A stretch of DNA of 64,000 bases, from contig DASXUJ010000048.1 in NCBI GenBank assembly GCA_036504895.1, positions 38,189-102,188 on the forward strand, written 5' to 3'. The stretch is from Syntrophorhabdaceae bacterium. GTDB lineage: Bacteria; Desulfobacterota; Syntrophorhabdia; Syntrophorhabdales; Syntrophorhabdaceae. Below are positions 15,599-23,046 of the stretch, piece after piece (positions within the stretch are counted from its first letter, which is position 1; every line of letters begins with the position of its first letter). Both the position numbers and the translations under genes were made by a program. A model generated the notes under the pieces. The model ran no database searches and was not told the DNA's origin. It worked only from the letters and a program-made list of their open reading frames with translations.

Positions 15599-16609
15599 TC
15601 AGCCTTGCCTTTTTCGTGCCGCCCTTACCTTGACCAGTTCGGCCGCAATGCTCACGGCGATCTCCTGCGGTGTTTCCCCATCGATATCGAGACCGATGGG
15701 GGCATGAACATTTTCGAACAACCGCGGGTCCACGCCGCGACCCGCCAGGTGGTCGTAGATTATCTTCGTCTTACGCCTGCTGCCTATCATGCCCACGTAT
15801 GCCGAAGGCTGGGCGAGGACCGATTCGAGCACTTCCGCATCGTTCTTGTGGCCTCTCGTGACGATGACATGGTAATCCTCCGGCGTCCGCTCGAGGTTTC
15901 TCAAGACCTCGTCAAAAAATCCGGCGATCACGCGTTCGGCTTCGGGAAAACGATCCCTGTTGGCAAAGGACATACGGTCGTCGATCACCGTGATGTCGAA
16001 ATCGACCATTGCGGCAATCCTGGAGATGAATTGGGATATATGACCGGCGCCGTACAGATAGAGGCGGGGCTTGGGATTGATCGGCTCCACAAGGAAGCCG
16101 GCCTTCACCAGGGTTTTCCGCTCTCCAAAGGAGCCGCCGGTCACCTCATGGGGAAGGGCCTTCGGGTCGCCGCCCCACACTTCACCGTCTTCAGCTTGGA
16201 CCATTTTGAAGAACCGTCCGTCGCCGACAGCCGTGATGATCCGGGCCCTTCGTCCTGATGTCACGCATGACCGGATCGCCGTATAGAGGTCCCTATGGAC
16301 GGGAAGGACGGGCTCCAGGAAAATATCCACATTGCCCCCGCAGATCATCCCCTCTTCGGCCACTTCCGTTCCCGTCATGGTATAGTGAATTACTTTGGTG
16401 TCCCTGCCTCCCATGAGCCACCTGGCTTCCTTCGTCGCCTCGGCCTCCACGCAGCCTCCCCCGATAGTACCGTGAAGCCGGAAGTCTTCTCCCAAAAAAA
16501 CCTTGGCCCCCGATCCTTGCGGAGTCGCCCCCAGTTTTCTTATGATCGTTGCGAGAACGCCGCCACGACCTTCTCCCAGGTACTGCTCGATTACGTCATA
16601 TAGGTTCAA
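15599..16609 (-). CDS. xdhC: XdhC/CoxI-family molybdenum cofactor maturation protein
   Basis: This 336-aa protein has the N-terminal CoxI domain (TIGGGCVEAEATKEARW, EEGMICGGNVDIFLEP) and the C-terminal Rossmann-type XdhC domain (RLYLYGAGHISQFISRIA, VIVTRGHKNDAEVL, YVGMIGSRRKT). XdhC proteins bind and protect sulfurated molybdenum cofactor and deliver it to xanthine-dehydrogenase-type enzymes. The start is a TTG with AAGGAG 8 bases upstream. A near-perfect promoter lies at 16675-16703. Its natural client here is the three-subunit hydroxylase at 7318-10972. Confidence 0.9.
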   Translation of the reverse strand: MNLYDVIEQYLGEGRGGVLATIIRKLGATPQGSGAKVFLGEDFRLHGTIGGGCVEAEATKEARWLMGGRDTKVIHYTMTGTEVAEEGMICGGNVDIFLEPVLPVHRDLYTAIRSCVTSGRRARIITAVGDGRFFKMVQAEDGEVWGGDPKALPHEVTGGSFGERKTLVKAGFLVEPINPKPRLYLYGAGHISQFISRIAAMVDFDITVIDDRMSFANRDRFPEAERVIAGFFDEVLRNLERTPEDYHVIVTRGHKNDAEVLESVLAQPSAYVGMIGSRRKTKIIYDHLAGRGVDPRLFENVHAPIGLDIDGETPQEIAVSIAAELVKVRAARKRQG

Positions 16610-16674
16610 AGCGGTTCTCCTTTTCCCGTCTCACGCAAGTCCGGAATGGAAGGCTTTCCATTTCACCGGGTTTT

Positions 16675-16703
16675 AATATATCAATTCAAATATATATTGT
16701 CAA
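16675..16703 (-). promoter_or_regulatory. Consensus sigma-70-type promoter of xdhC
   Basis: On the minus strand TTGACA (16703-16698), a 17-bp AT-rich spacer and TATATT (16680-16675) match the consensus closely. The plus-strand side of the same gap carries a 12-bp palindrome, GAGTATATACTC (16724-16735), with TATACT as a possible divergent -10 box. Confidence 0.7.
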
Positions 16704-16807
16704 CTTAGTCTATGATGGTACTAGAGTATATACTCCCCCCCACAAAGATTGCCCAGCTGTTTCACTTTTGCACCGGGATCATCATGTTTTACCGGAGAGA
16801 GGAGATT

Positions 16808-17062
16808 ATGACCGTCCTGACGGTAAACGGAAAGACAGCAGTAATAAAAGCAAGTCCGGACACCCCCTTGCTCTACGTCCTTCGAAATGACCTCGGGCCG
16901 AAGGGGCCAAAATTAGGCTGCGGCCTTGGCCAATGCGGGGCGTGCATGGTTCTTATGGGTGGCTCCGCGATCGCCTCGTGCGTTTGCGGGAGGCGCCTCT
17001 CGTGCTATGGGAGCGGAAGGGACTACCCCCGCAGCGCGCCCGTCCCCCCACTTCTACTCTTC
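16808..17062 (+). pseudogene. Broken 2Fe-2S subunit of a second molybdenum hydroxylase
   Basis: A good ribosome site (GAGAGGAG) and ATG start a reading frame that for about 57 residues is an excellent 2Fe-2S subunit of the isoquinoline/aldehyde oxidoreductase type, with LGCGLGQCGACMVLMGG holding the N-terminal cluster. After ASCV the frame loses all family similarity. In a shifted frame, MGAEGTTPA resembles the usual G-x-E-V-T-T-I-E-G continuation, which suggests a frameshift, followed by loss of the rest. The C-terminal cluster (CGFC, CRCTGY) is absent. The remnant runs into the HPP gene on the other strand. It is divergent from xdhC, which suggests a second, lost hydroxylase operon. Confidence 0.75.
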
Positions 17063-17605
17063 CCACCCTCCCCAGAACATCGCAGGCGGTGATTTCTCCA
17101 GCCACTTTACCGGATAGCGATTCATGCCGGGCAGGATGCGGCTCCAAAAGGTCGCTACTGAGAAGATGATGAGGATGCCCAGGCCCACGGGCTGCCAGAG
17201 GGCCAAGAAGCCGGCGTGGTTGTGGACCATTATGAGGGCGTTGGCTCCTGCGGGAGGGTGCAATGTTTTCGTCGCCAGCATGAAGATGAGGGAGAGGGCC
17301 ACGGCGAGCATGGATACCCATAGGGCATCTCCGCAGATTTGATAGCAGAGAATGCCGATGAGGGCGCTGCTCAGGTGGCCGCCGAAGAAGGCCCTGGGCT
17401 GGACTGCGGGGGCGCGGGTGAGGCCGAAGAGGAATATGGTTGAGCCGCCGAGGGACGCTAAAAGAAAGGGCGAGGCGGGCAGGCCGGTGAATTTGAGCGC
17501 CAGGCCGATGGCGATGGCGGCCCCTGCCACGCACCAGGCGAGCCTTCCCGCATTTTGCCAGATATGATGCAGCTTTTTTTGGTGTTTATCCTTCTCTTTC
17601 ATCAT
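17054..17605 (-). CDS. HPP-family integral membrane protein
   Basis: This is a membrane protein of about 183 aa with four to five hydrophobic segments and the eponymous His-Pro-Pro in ATKTLHPPAGANALI, plus FLLASLGGSTIFLFG. HPP proteins are small four-helix membrane proteins, some of which have been linked to nitrite transport; here the substrate is unknown. An ATG at 17605 is preferred because AGGAGA lies 11 bases upstream; an earlier in-frame ATG at 17644 lacks any such site. The last bases overlap the remnant gene on the opposite strand. Confidence 0.8.
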   Translation of the reverse strand: MMKEKDKHQKKLHHIWQNAGRLAWCVAGAAIAIGLALKFTGLPASPFLLASLGGSTIFLFGLTRAPAVQPRAFFGGHLSSALIGILCYQICGDALWVSMLAVALSLIFMLATKTLHPPAGANALIMVHNHAGFLALWQPVGLGILIIFSVATFWSRILPGMNRYPVKWLEKSPPAMFWGGWEE

Positions 17606-17703
17606 CGTGAGGCTAATCTCCTGCCCATTACATATTGAGTTCATTTTGTGGGGCGCGACGTACGACTTTCTTTTCTATGACCCGTCCGACGACAGGAGAC
17701 AAA

Positions 17704-17738
17704 GGGGGCGGCCCATGTCGCCCTGATGGGCCGCCCCC
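17704..17738 (-). terminator. Strong hairpin terminator after the TRAP receptor gene
   Basis: A perfect 13-bp stem (GGGGGCGGCCCAT paired with ATGGGCCGCCCCC) encloses a 9-base loop. Read on the minus strand it is followed by TTTGT. It lies about 50 bases after the stop of the 17790 gene. Confidence 0.75.
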
Positions 17739-17789
17739 GTTTGCTCTCCCCCCGGCTTCAGGGCGCATCTATCGGTTGTCCTTTTTCCC

Positions 17790-18815
17790 TCACTTCTGAT
17801 GCGTCCTAAGATAGTCTTTACAGTATCCCAGGGCTTCCTCGCCGGGAAGGTTCTTTGCCTTCATCGATTTCACGTAGTCATCGATCATGGGGGCAACCTT
17901 CGAGGCCCACTTGGCATCTTCTTCTTTCGTAAGGGCGATGAATTTAATGCCCTTGCCCTGGGCGTAAACCCTGCCGTCCTTATCCATCTGGTCCCAGAGC
18001 TGGCCGGTCTTCTCTGCCCATTCCGCATTGATCTGGGTAATGATGTTCTGGATGTCCGGGGGAAGGCTCGCCCACTTGCTCTTGTTCATGATGCAGAAGC
18101 CCGCGGTGGTGTAGGCGGAGCCGTAATTCTCGGTGGTGAACTTGGTCCAATCGGCGAGCTTCCATTGCTGCAGCCCTTCCACGGGGATGAGGATGCCCTC
18201 GACCACTCCTGTCCTCATGGCGTCATAGGCCTCCGCGATCGGCATTCCGACCGGGGCGCCTCCCAATACCTGGACGATCTTCGCGCTCAATCCCGTGGAA
18301 CGGATTTTCATGCCTTTCATGTCTTCGAGCTTATTGACCGGCTTCTTGGTCATGAGGATGCCGGGCCCGTGGGCGTGGAGGTACATGACCTTCGTATCGT
18401 CCATCTCTTTCGGTTTGAACTTCTTATAGAAATCATTGACGAGCTTTGTCGCCACGTAGCCGCTCTTATATCCCAGAGGGAGGTCGATCACTTCGAGGAG
18501 GGGGAACCTTCCTCTCGTGTAGCTCAGGAACGACCAGCCGACATCCGCAATCCCCTTGTTGACCGCGTCATAGATAAGGGGCGCGGGCGCCAGGGTGCCG
18601 CTCGAATAGAAGGAGACCTTTACCCTGTTGTTGGTCCTCTTCTCCACTTCTTTGCACCACTGTTCCGCAAGTTGGGCCTGGCGGGTCGAGATCGGCATGA
18701 AATGGGCGTAGTTGAGGGTGATCACCTTCTCCTGGGCCGGCGCCGGCGTGGGCAAAAAAGAAATTCCGAAGAGTATCATCAGAGCGAAACCGTAGATTAA
18801 TCCGTAACGTCTCAT
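17790..18815 (-). CDS. TRAP transporter solute-binding protein (DctP family)
   Basis: This 341-aa periplasmic receptor has a signal peptide (LIYGFALMILFGISFL, cleavage near APAQ) and the DctP fold: VSFYSSGTLAPAPLIYDAV, the substrate-arginine region MKGMKIRSTGLSAKIVQVL, and GMPIAEAYDAMRTGVVEG. DctP proteins bind organic acids and hand them to DctQ and DctM membrane subunits, neither of which is encoded nearby. I use ATG 18815 because the AAAGGGGG site directly abuts the earlier ATG at 18821. The gene lies downstream of the regulator and RdhA-like genes on the same strand, suggesting that it imports the ligand sensed or processed by them. Confidence 0.9.
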   Translation of the reverse strand: MRRYGLIYGFALMILFGISFLPTPAPAQEKVITLNYAHFMPISTRQAQLAEQWCKEVEKRTNNRVKVSFYSSGTLAPAPLIYDAVNKGIADVGWSFLSYTRGRFPLLEVIDLPLGYKSGYVATKLVNDFYKKFKPKEMDDTKVMYLHAHGPGILMTKKPVNKLEDMKGMKIRSTGLSAKIVQVLGGAPVGMPIAEAYDAMRTGVVEGILIPVEGLQQWKLADWTKFTTENYGSAYTTAGFCIMNKSKWASLPPDIQNIITQINAEWAEKTGQLWDQMDKDGRVYAQGKGIKFIALTKEEDAKWASKVAPMIDDYVKSMKAKNLPGEEALGYCKDYLRTHQK

Positions 18816-19044
18816 ACACATCCCCCTTTGTTCGATTTAAAAGAAGATGGCTCACATGGAGTCATCGGTCTCTTCCTGAATGGATTCGCCTGGGTCCGTG
18901 GGCCCCGGGACGGGAGATAGAATCACTCGGGATCTCGACCGAGCCGTCCCTGCCGAGAAATACGGGCGCTGCCTGGATCGCCGCTGCTTTGGACTTCGGA
19001 AGAAGATCACCCATCGAATGCTCCTCTATCTATGTTTTCCTGTG

Positions 19045-19785
19045 TCAGAGTTTTTCGGCTTCCCTCTCCATCGTCTTCCTCAGGGTCTCTTTGAGATAAA
19101 GCATATCCTTTTTGAACAGGTTCTTTACCGCGGCGGTCTTGCCCCGGGCCATCAGCTCTATGGTCTCTCGATGGATGCGGGAGAGCTCCTGCTCGAATTC
19201 GAGATCGAGGAAGTTGAAAGCCGTCTCCGCGAGGATCTCGAGGAGGGACTTGGTGAAGGTCGAGAGGATGGGATTGCGGGTAATACCGGCAACGATCACA
19301 TGGAATTCGAAATTTCTGTTTTTTAGGTATACGGGGTCCTGAAAGTGGTCCTCCACGTCTATATAGAGGTCGCGAAGCCTTTGGATATCGTCCCCGGTGG
19401 CGTTTCTGGTGGCCTCGGCCATCACGAAGGGCTCGAACTGCATGCGGACGTCGAAGATATGGTCGATCGTGATGTCGCCGTTCTCGGCGAGGTTCTTCCA
19501 GAGAACGCTGATGGGCTTGTGGAAGACGTTGCTTACGAAAATGCCGCCCTTCGGCCCCTTCTTTACGTCGACATAACCCGTTGCCTCGAGGAGTCTCAGG
19601 GCCTCCCTCAGCACCGAGCGGCTCACCTTGAGGTCGTCGGCGAGCTGTCTTTCACCCGGGAGCCTCGAGCCTATCTTGATCTCGTCCTTGATGATCTTCC
19701 GCTGGATCATTTGGGCGACCTGCTCCGAAAACCTCTTTGTCTCGAATTGCTGGAAGGGCGTCTCCGGCATGGTATCCCGGCCCAT
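19045..19785 (-). CDS. FadR-type GntR transcriptional regulator
   Basis: This 246-aa protein has an N-terminal winged helix (SRLPGERQLADDLKVSRSVL, LRLLEATGYVDVKKGPKGG) and a C-terminal FCD ligand-binding domain rich in helices, with metal-type residues around DVRMQFEPFVMAEATRNA, RNFEFHVIVAG and RIHRETIELMARG. FCD regulators usually respond to small carboxylates. The ATG lies one base after the stop of the RdhA-like gene, so both are on one transcript. A matching palindromic operator overlaps the start of that transcript (20961-20981), which argues for autoregulation. Confidence 0.88.
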   Translation of the reverse strand: MGRDTMPETPFQQFETKRFSEQVAQMIQRKIIKDEIKIGSRLPGERQLADDLKVSRSVLREALRLLEATGYVDVKKGPKGGIFVSNVFHKPISVLWKNLAENGDITIDHIFDVRMQFEPFVMAEATRNATGDDIQRLRDLYIDVEDHFQDPVYLKNRNFEFHVIVAGITRNPILSTFTKSLLEILAETAFNFLDLEFEQELSRIHRETIELMARGKTAAVKNLFKKDMLYLKETLRKTMEREAEKL

Positions 19786-19786
19786 C

Positions 19787-20941
19787 CTATCTGTCCTCGG
19801 GGACCTGCAGCTTTCCGTCCACGTCTTCGAGGTCCAGCCACCACTTTGTGCGGTAGTCCGGTTTTCCATATCCTAAGAGGTCGTCTCCCATAATGGCGAC
19901 ACTCCTCGCGAGGGCCGAGTTTCTCATGGCCCACCCGACTGCCCTGTGAAGGGGCGTATAGGGTTTATTCCAGGGGCAGACGGTGAGGCAGGTGCCGCAG
20001 CAGGAGCCTTTCTGGTTTCCCACCCGCATGGAGGTGCACTTCTTCACGTCCGTAGGCCACTTCTCGTAGCCGTTATGCATCTCCTTGCCCCCGTCGCTCA
20101 AGGCCCCGGACGGGCACTCGCGGGCGCATTTCTTGCACTTGGAGCAGAAGTCCTGGAGTCCGAAATCGATGGGTTTGTCAGGCACGAGGGGCAGGTCCGT
20201 GGTCACCACCGCCGCCTTGAAGCGCGGCCCCAGAAAGGGGTTTACCACGCAGTCTCCGATCCTGCTCATCTCTCCCAAGCCCGCCCAGAGGAGGATTGGG
20301 GGGACCACGACCCGGTAATTGGGCGCGTGGTGGGCTTCGGCAGGATAACCGAGGCGTCTGATATAGTCGGCGAGGATATTAGCGATAAAGCCGGAAGTAG
20401 CATAGGCGAGCATGCTCATGGAGCCGCTGATCCAGTCGTGTCCCGAGGTCGCCTCCGCGGTCCTCCAGTCCTGGTCCACGAGGATGGCGATTGCATATTT
20501 ATGGGGGAGGTCGACCGGCTTCTCACCTGCATCCAGGTTGAACATCTCTATTGTTTTCGAATAGACCGCGTAGGGCGGGAGCGCACAGACACCCACCTGG
20601 TCGGCCCTCAGGAAATAGGCGGTCTCCTTGATATGGCGGGTGAGCGCCTCCGGGTCGCGGGGAAGGGGCGCCTTGTCAGAGGCGATCGGTCCGTTCTGAA
20701 AAGGTATCATATTGGTCCTGATGGTCGATAAGGCGTTGCCCAGGGGCTGCTTGCGTATGAACCGCCTGAACTCCCTTTCGAGGACGGGGCCATAATCTCC
20801 CGTTGCCGCCTTGATAAAACCCGCATCCCTTTCCCGGACCCTCTCCACCTTGTCATCGTTGATGAGAGTAGTGGGCCGTTCGACTCTCTTCAATGTATGG
20901 ACCGGGAAGGGTTCCGCATCTATATGGGTATATCCTTTCAT
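19787..20941 (-). CDS. Cytosolic reductive-dehalogenase-like protein (RdhA family)
   Basis: This 384-aa protein resembles the catalytic subunit of corrinoid reductive dehalogenases. It has HIKETAYFLRADQVGV, a central cobamide-domain-like region (NYRVVVPPILLWAGLGEMSR, NPFLGPRFKAAVVTTDLPL) and two 4Fe-4S sites: C266, C269, C272, C276 (CSKCKKCARECP), then C302 with C315, C318, C322 (CGTCLTVCPWNKP). There is no twin-arginine signal, no RdhB anchor and no flavodoxin fusion, so it is probably cytosolic. Epoxyqueuosine reductase shares some of these features but is otherwise different. AAGGAG lies 7 bases before the start. It leads an operon with the GntR regulator and probably the TRAP receptor. 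Actual dehalogenation is unproven; related corrinoid reductions are possible. Confidence 0.8.
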   Translation of the reverse strand: MKGYTHIDAEPFPVHTLKRVERPTTLINDDKVERVRERDAGFIKAATGDYGPVLEREFRRFIRKQPLGNALSTIRTNMIPFQNGPIASDKAPLPRDPEALTRHIKETAYFLRADQVGVCALPPYAVYSKTIEMFNLDAGEKPVDLPHKYAIAILVDQDWRTAEATSGHDWISGSMSMLAYATSGFIANILADYIRRLGYPAEAHHAPNYRVVVPPILLWAGLGEMSRIGDCVVNPFLGPRFKAAVVTTDLPLVPDKPIDFGLQDFCSKCKKCARECPSGALSDGGKEMHNGYEKWPTDVKKCTSMRVGNQKGSCCGTCLTVCPWNKPYTPLHRAVGWAMRNSALARSVAIMGDDLLGYGKPDYRTKWWLDLEDVDGKLQVPEDR

Positions 20942-20960
20942 GGCAAATCTCCTTAAAAAA

Positions 20961-21013
20961 TATATAGGTCAGACCTATATATACTATTTAGAAGAATGGG
21001 ATTAATTTGTCAA
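20961..21013 (-). promoter_or_regulatory. Promoter with FadR-type operator before the RdhA-like gene
   Basis: On the minus strand, TTGACA (21013-21008), a 17-bp spacer and TAAATA (20990-20985) form a near-consensus promoter. Immediately downstream, over the expected transcription start, lies a perfect 21-bp palindrome (20961-20981) with half-sites TATATAGGTC and GACCTATATA around one central base. The core TAGGTC-n-GACCTA fits the T-n-GTC-n-GAC-n-A-like operators of FadR-family GntR regulators, one of which is encoded in the same operon. Confidence 0.8.
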
Positions 21014-21041
21014 GAGAAAAATTAAAGATGCGAAAAGGGGG

Positions 21042-21767
21042 CTATTTCGCCTTGCCGCCGTCGGGTTTATAGAATACGTGACGGCCGATGGCGGCGGTCC
21101 TGATATATTTCTGCGACCAGGGAGGTTTAGATCCTTTGCCATGAAAATAGAGGGCACCCCCGGTCTCGTCCTTCAACTCCCGGTTGAGGGTCTTGCGGGC
21201 CACCTCTTTCGCAACCGCGTAGGATTCCTGGTCCTGGGCCGTGTCCGGCTGACCGTCGCACCACCAGGAGAACTGGCAGGCGCCCTTTTCGCGCCCCTCC
21301 TTGACGACCCCGCAGACCGTGTCCGGAAAGCCCTCGTGTCCCACCCGGTTCATGACCACATAGGCGATGGCCCTCATATCGGCCTCGGTCGAGCTCCTCG
21401 CCTCCCAGTAGATCGTGCGGGCAAGACAGGTGATGGCGTCTTCCAGGGGCTCTTTACCCTTGGGATCGACCGCCTGGGCTTCCGCCTCCTTGATGGCAAG
21501 GCCGGGAGGCGGCGGCGCTTTCACTCCTTCGGAGGAGGTCTCCTCGATACGGGCAGCCTTGGTTTTGGCTGCCTTCTCTTTTTGCACCTCTTCGCCGCCG
21601 CCCCCGTTGGCAGGGCATGAGAATAAGGCGAGACAGATCGCGACGAGAACCAGGGAGACGGGAATGGAGCGCGCTTCGCCGCCCGCCCCCGGCCCCTTTC
21701 CTCTCGTGAATATGAGCCGACCTATCGTCGCCATGGCCAGGCTCCTCAATCGGACCCTCCTTTTCAC
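21042..21767 (-). CDS. SleB/CwlJ-type cell wall hydrolase
   Basis: This 241-aa protein has an N-terminal hydrophobic segment ending in LFSC (a possible lipobox), a charged and Pro-rich linker of about 50 residues, and a C-terminal Hydrolase_2 domain: ITCLARTIYWEARS (catalytic Glu), MRAIAYVVMNRVG, ACQFSWWCDG, GALYFHGKG. This family cleaves peptidoglycan; in non-sporeformers it acts in wall turnover in the periplasm. Two starts are possible: GTG 21767 with GAAGGAG upstream and ATG 21734 with GAGGAG. I keep the longer one. Confidence 0.8.
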   Translation of the reverse strand: MKRRVRLRSLAMATIGRLIFTRGKGPGAGGEARSIPVSLVLVAICLALFSCPANGGGGEEVQKEKAAKTKAARIEETSSEGVKAPPPPGLAIKEAEAQAVDPKGKEPLEDAITCLARTIYWEARSSTEADMRAIAYVVMNRVGHEGFPDTVCGVVKEGREKGACQFSWWCDGQPDTAQDQESYAVAKEVARKTLNRELKDETGGALYFHGKGSKPPWSQKYIRTAAIGRHVFYKPDGGKAK

Positions 21768-21982
21768 GCTCGCCCACTCCTTCGCCTGTTGTTCCCGGTC
21801 GCCTTTATCCGGCTATCGAATATATTCACCCCCGATGCCGAAGGCAAGCCCTACGCCCGGTTGACAAGGGATGGACCACGCCTTATTACAATAAAATGAA
21901 GCACGTGCCGGCGGATGGCGAGACGATACAAATCGTGGAGCAGGCGCCTATGAGCCTGTCATAATCCATACAGGCGGATTCC

Positions 21983-22801
21983 ATGAATGAGGACAAGACC
22001 CATACCCGCACCGGGACCGGAGACAGAAAGCTCGGGGACGAGTGGCTCGACTGGGACGGAGGGACCGACCACGGAGAGAAGGGAGTCGACGAGAGGATAA
22101 ACACGTTCCTCATCCTCGCCGCATCCGCTCTTTTCGTCTTCATCGTCTTTCTCGCCCTCGGGTGGTACCTCGCAAAACCCCGGTTCGACCAGGCGAGCCC
22201 CCTTCTCGCGTACCTCGTGGGATCGTTCCTTCTTACGCTTATTGCCGCCTTTCTCCTTATTGCCATTATCGAGGCCGCACTCCTCCTCCAGTTCAAACGG
22301 TCCTTTATCCCTTACGGAATAGAGGAAAAGCTCCTCCTCACCCTTCTGCCCAAGAGCATATGGCTCGGTACGAAGCTCGGCGTCCACAGGGACAGAATAG
22401 GCAGTTCCTTTATCAAGGCCCATAACCTGCTCCTGAAAAGCCATGCCCGAGAAGTGAAGACCGACGCCCTGCTCATCCTCCTGCCCCGGTGCCTGAAAAA
22501 AGAGGCGCGGCAGCAGGTGGCGGCGAGGGTAAACGGAAGGGCAGCTCAAATCGTGACCGTTGCAGGAGGTGAAGAGGCGAGAAAGGCGATCAGGCAGTAC
22601 AGGCCCTCCCTGATCCTTGCCGTTGCCTGCGAGAGGGACCTTCTGAGCGGGATTAAAGACGTGGCGGAGAAGATACACGTCCTCGCCATTCCGAACGAGA
22701 GGCCTGAAGGGCCCTGCAAGAATACCCATCTGCGGCTCGATACCCTCGACGAGGCCTTCAGCTTTATCGCGGCGAGGGAAAAAGGACCAGGAAGGGTGTA
22801 A
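21983..22801 (+). CDS. DUF116 membrane protein
   Basis: This 272-aa protein has a polar N-terminus, two membrane helices (around residues 40-65 and 75-103) and a cytosolic DUF116 domain: DALLILLPRCLKKEARQQV, RPSLILAVACERDLLSGIKD and VLAIPNERPEGPC. The conserved Cys residues in these blocks suggest a metal or thiol site, but no function is known for the family. It lies upstream of a tiny DUF3096 gene and a HAD-HerA fusion, all on the plus strand. Confidence 0.82.
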   Translation: MNEDKTHTRTGTGDRKLGDEWLDWDGGTDHGEKGVDERINTFLILAASALFVFIVFLALGWYLAKPRFDQASPLLAYLVGSFLLTLIAAFLLIAIIEAALLLQFKRSFIPYGIEEKLLLTLLPKSIWLGTKLGVHRDRIGSSFIKAHNLLLKSHAREVKTDALLILLPRCLKKEARQQVAARVNGRAAQIVTVAGGEEARKAIRQYRPSLILAVACERDLLSGIKDVAEKIHVLAIPNERPEGPCKNTHLRLDTLDEAFSFIAAREKGPGRV

Positions 22802-22852
22802 TCCGACGATACGCAGTGTAGCGCCTAAGAAATCCGACTAAGGAGGATACAC

Positions 22853-22999
22853 ATGCCACACATGGCATTCACGGCCATCCATTCATCCGTTATTGCACTG
22901 ATCGCAGGAATTCTCATCCTTATCATGCCAAGGCTGCTCAATTACATTGTGGCGATTTACCTGATCATCGTCGGTCTCCTGGGGATTTTCGGCAGGTAA
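22853..22999 (+). CDS. DUF3096 small membrane protein
   Basis: This 48-residue product starts at an ATG with a strong AAGGAGG site. It has two hydrophobic stretches, IALIAGILILIMPRLLNY and IVAIYLIIVGLLGIFG, matching the pattern of DUF3096 proteins. Function is unknown; the family is found in many Gram-negative bacteria next to stress genes. It lies 51 bases after the DUF116 gene and 47 before the HAD-HerA gene. Confidence 0.8.
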   Translation: MPHMAFTAIHSSVIALIAGILILIMPRLLNYIVAIYLIIVGLLGIFGR

Positions 23000-23046
23000 G
23001 CCGGTCTTCCTTCGTCTTTTCCCGAATCAGTGCCTATATTTCATGT

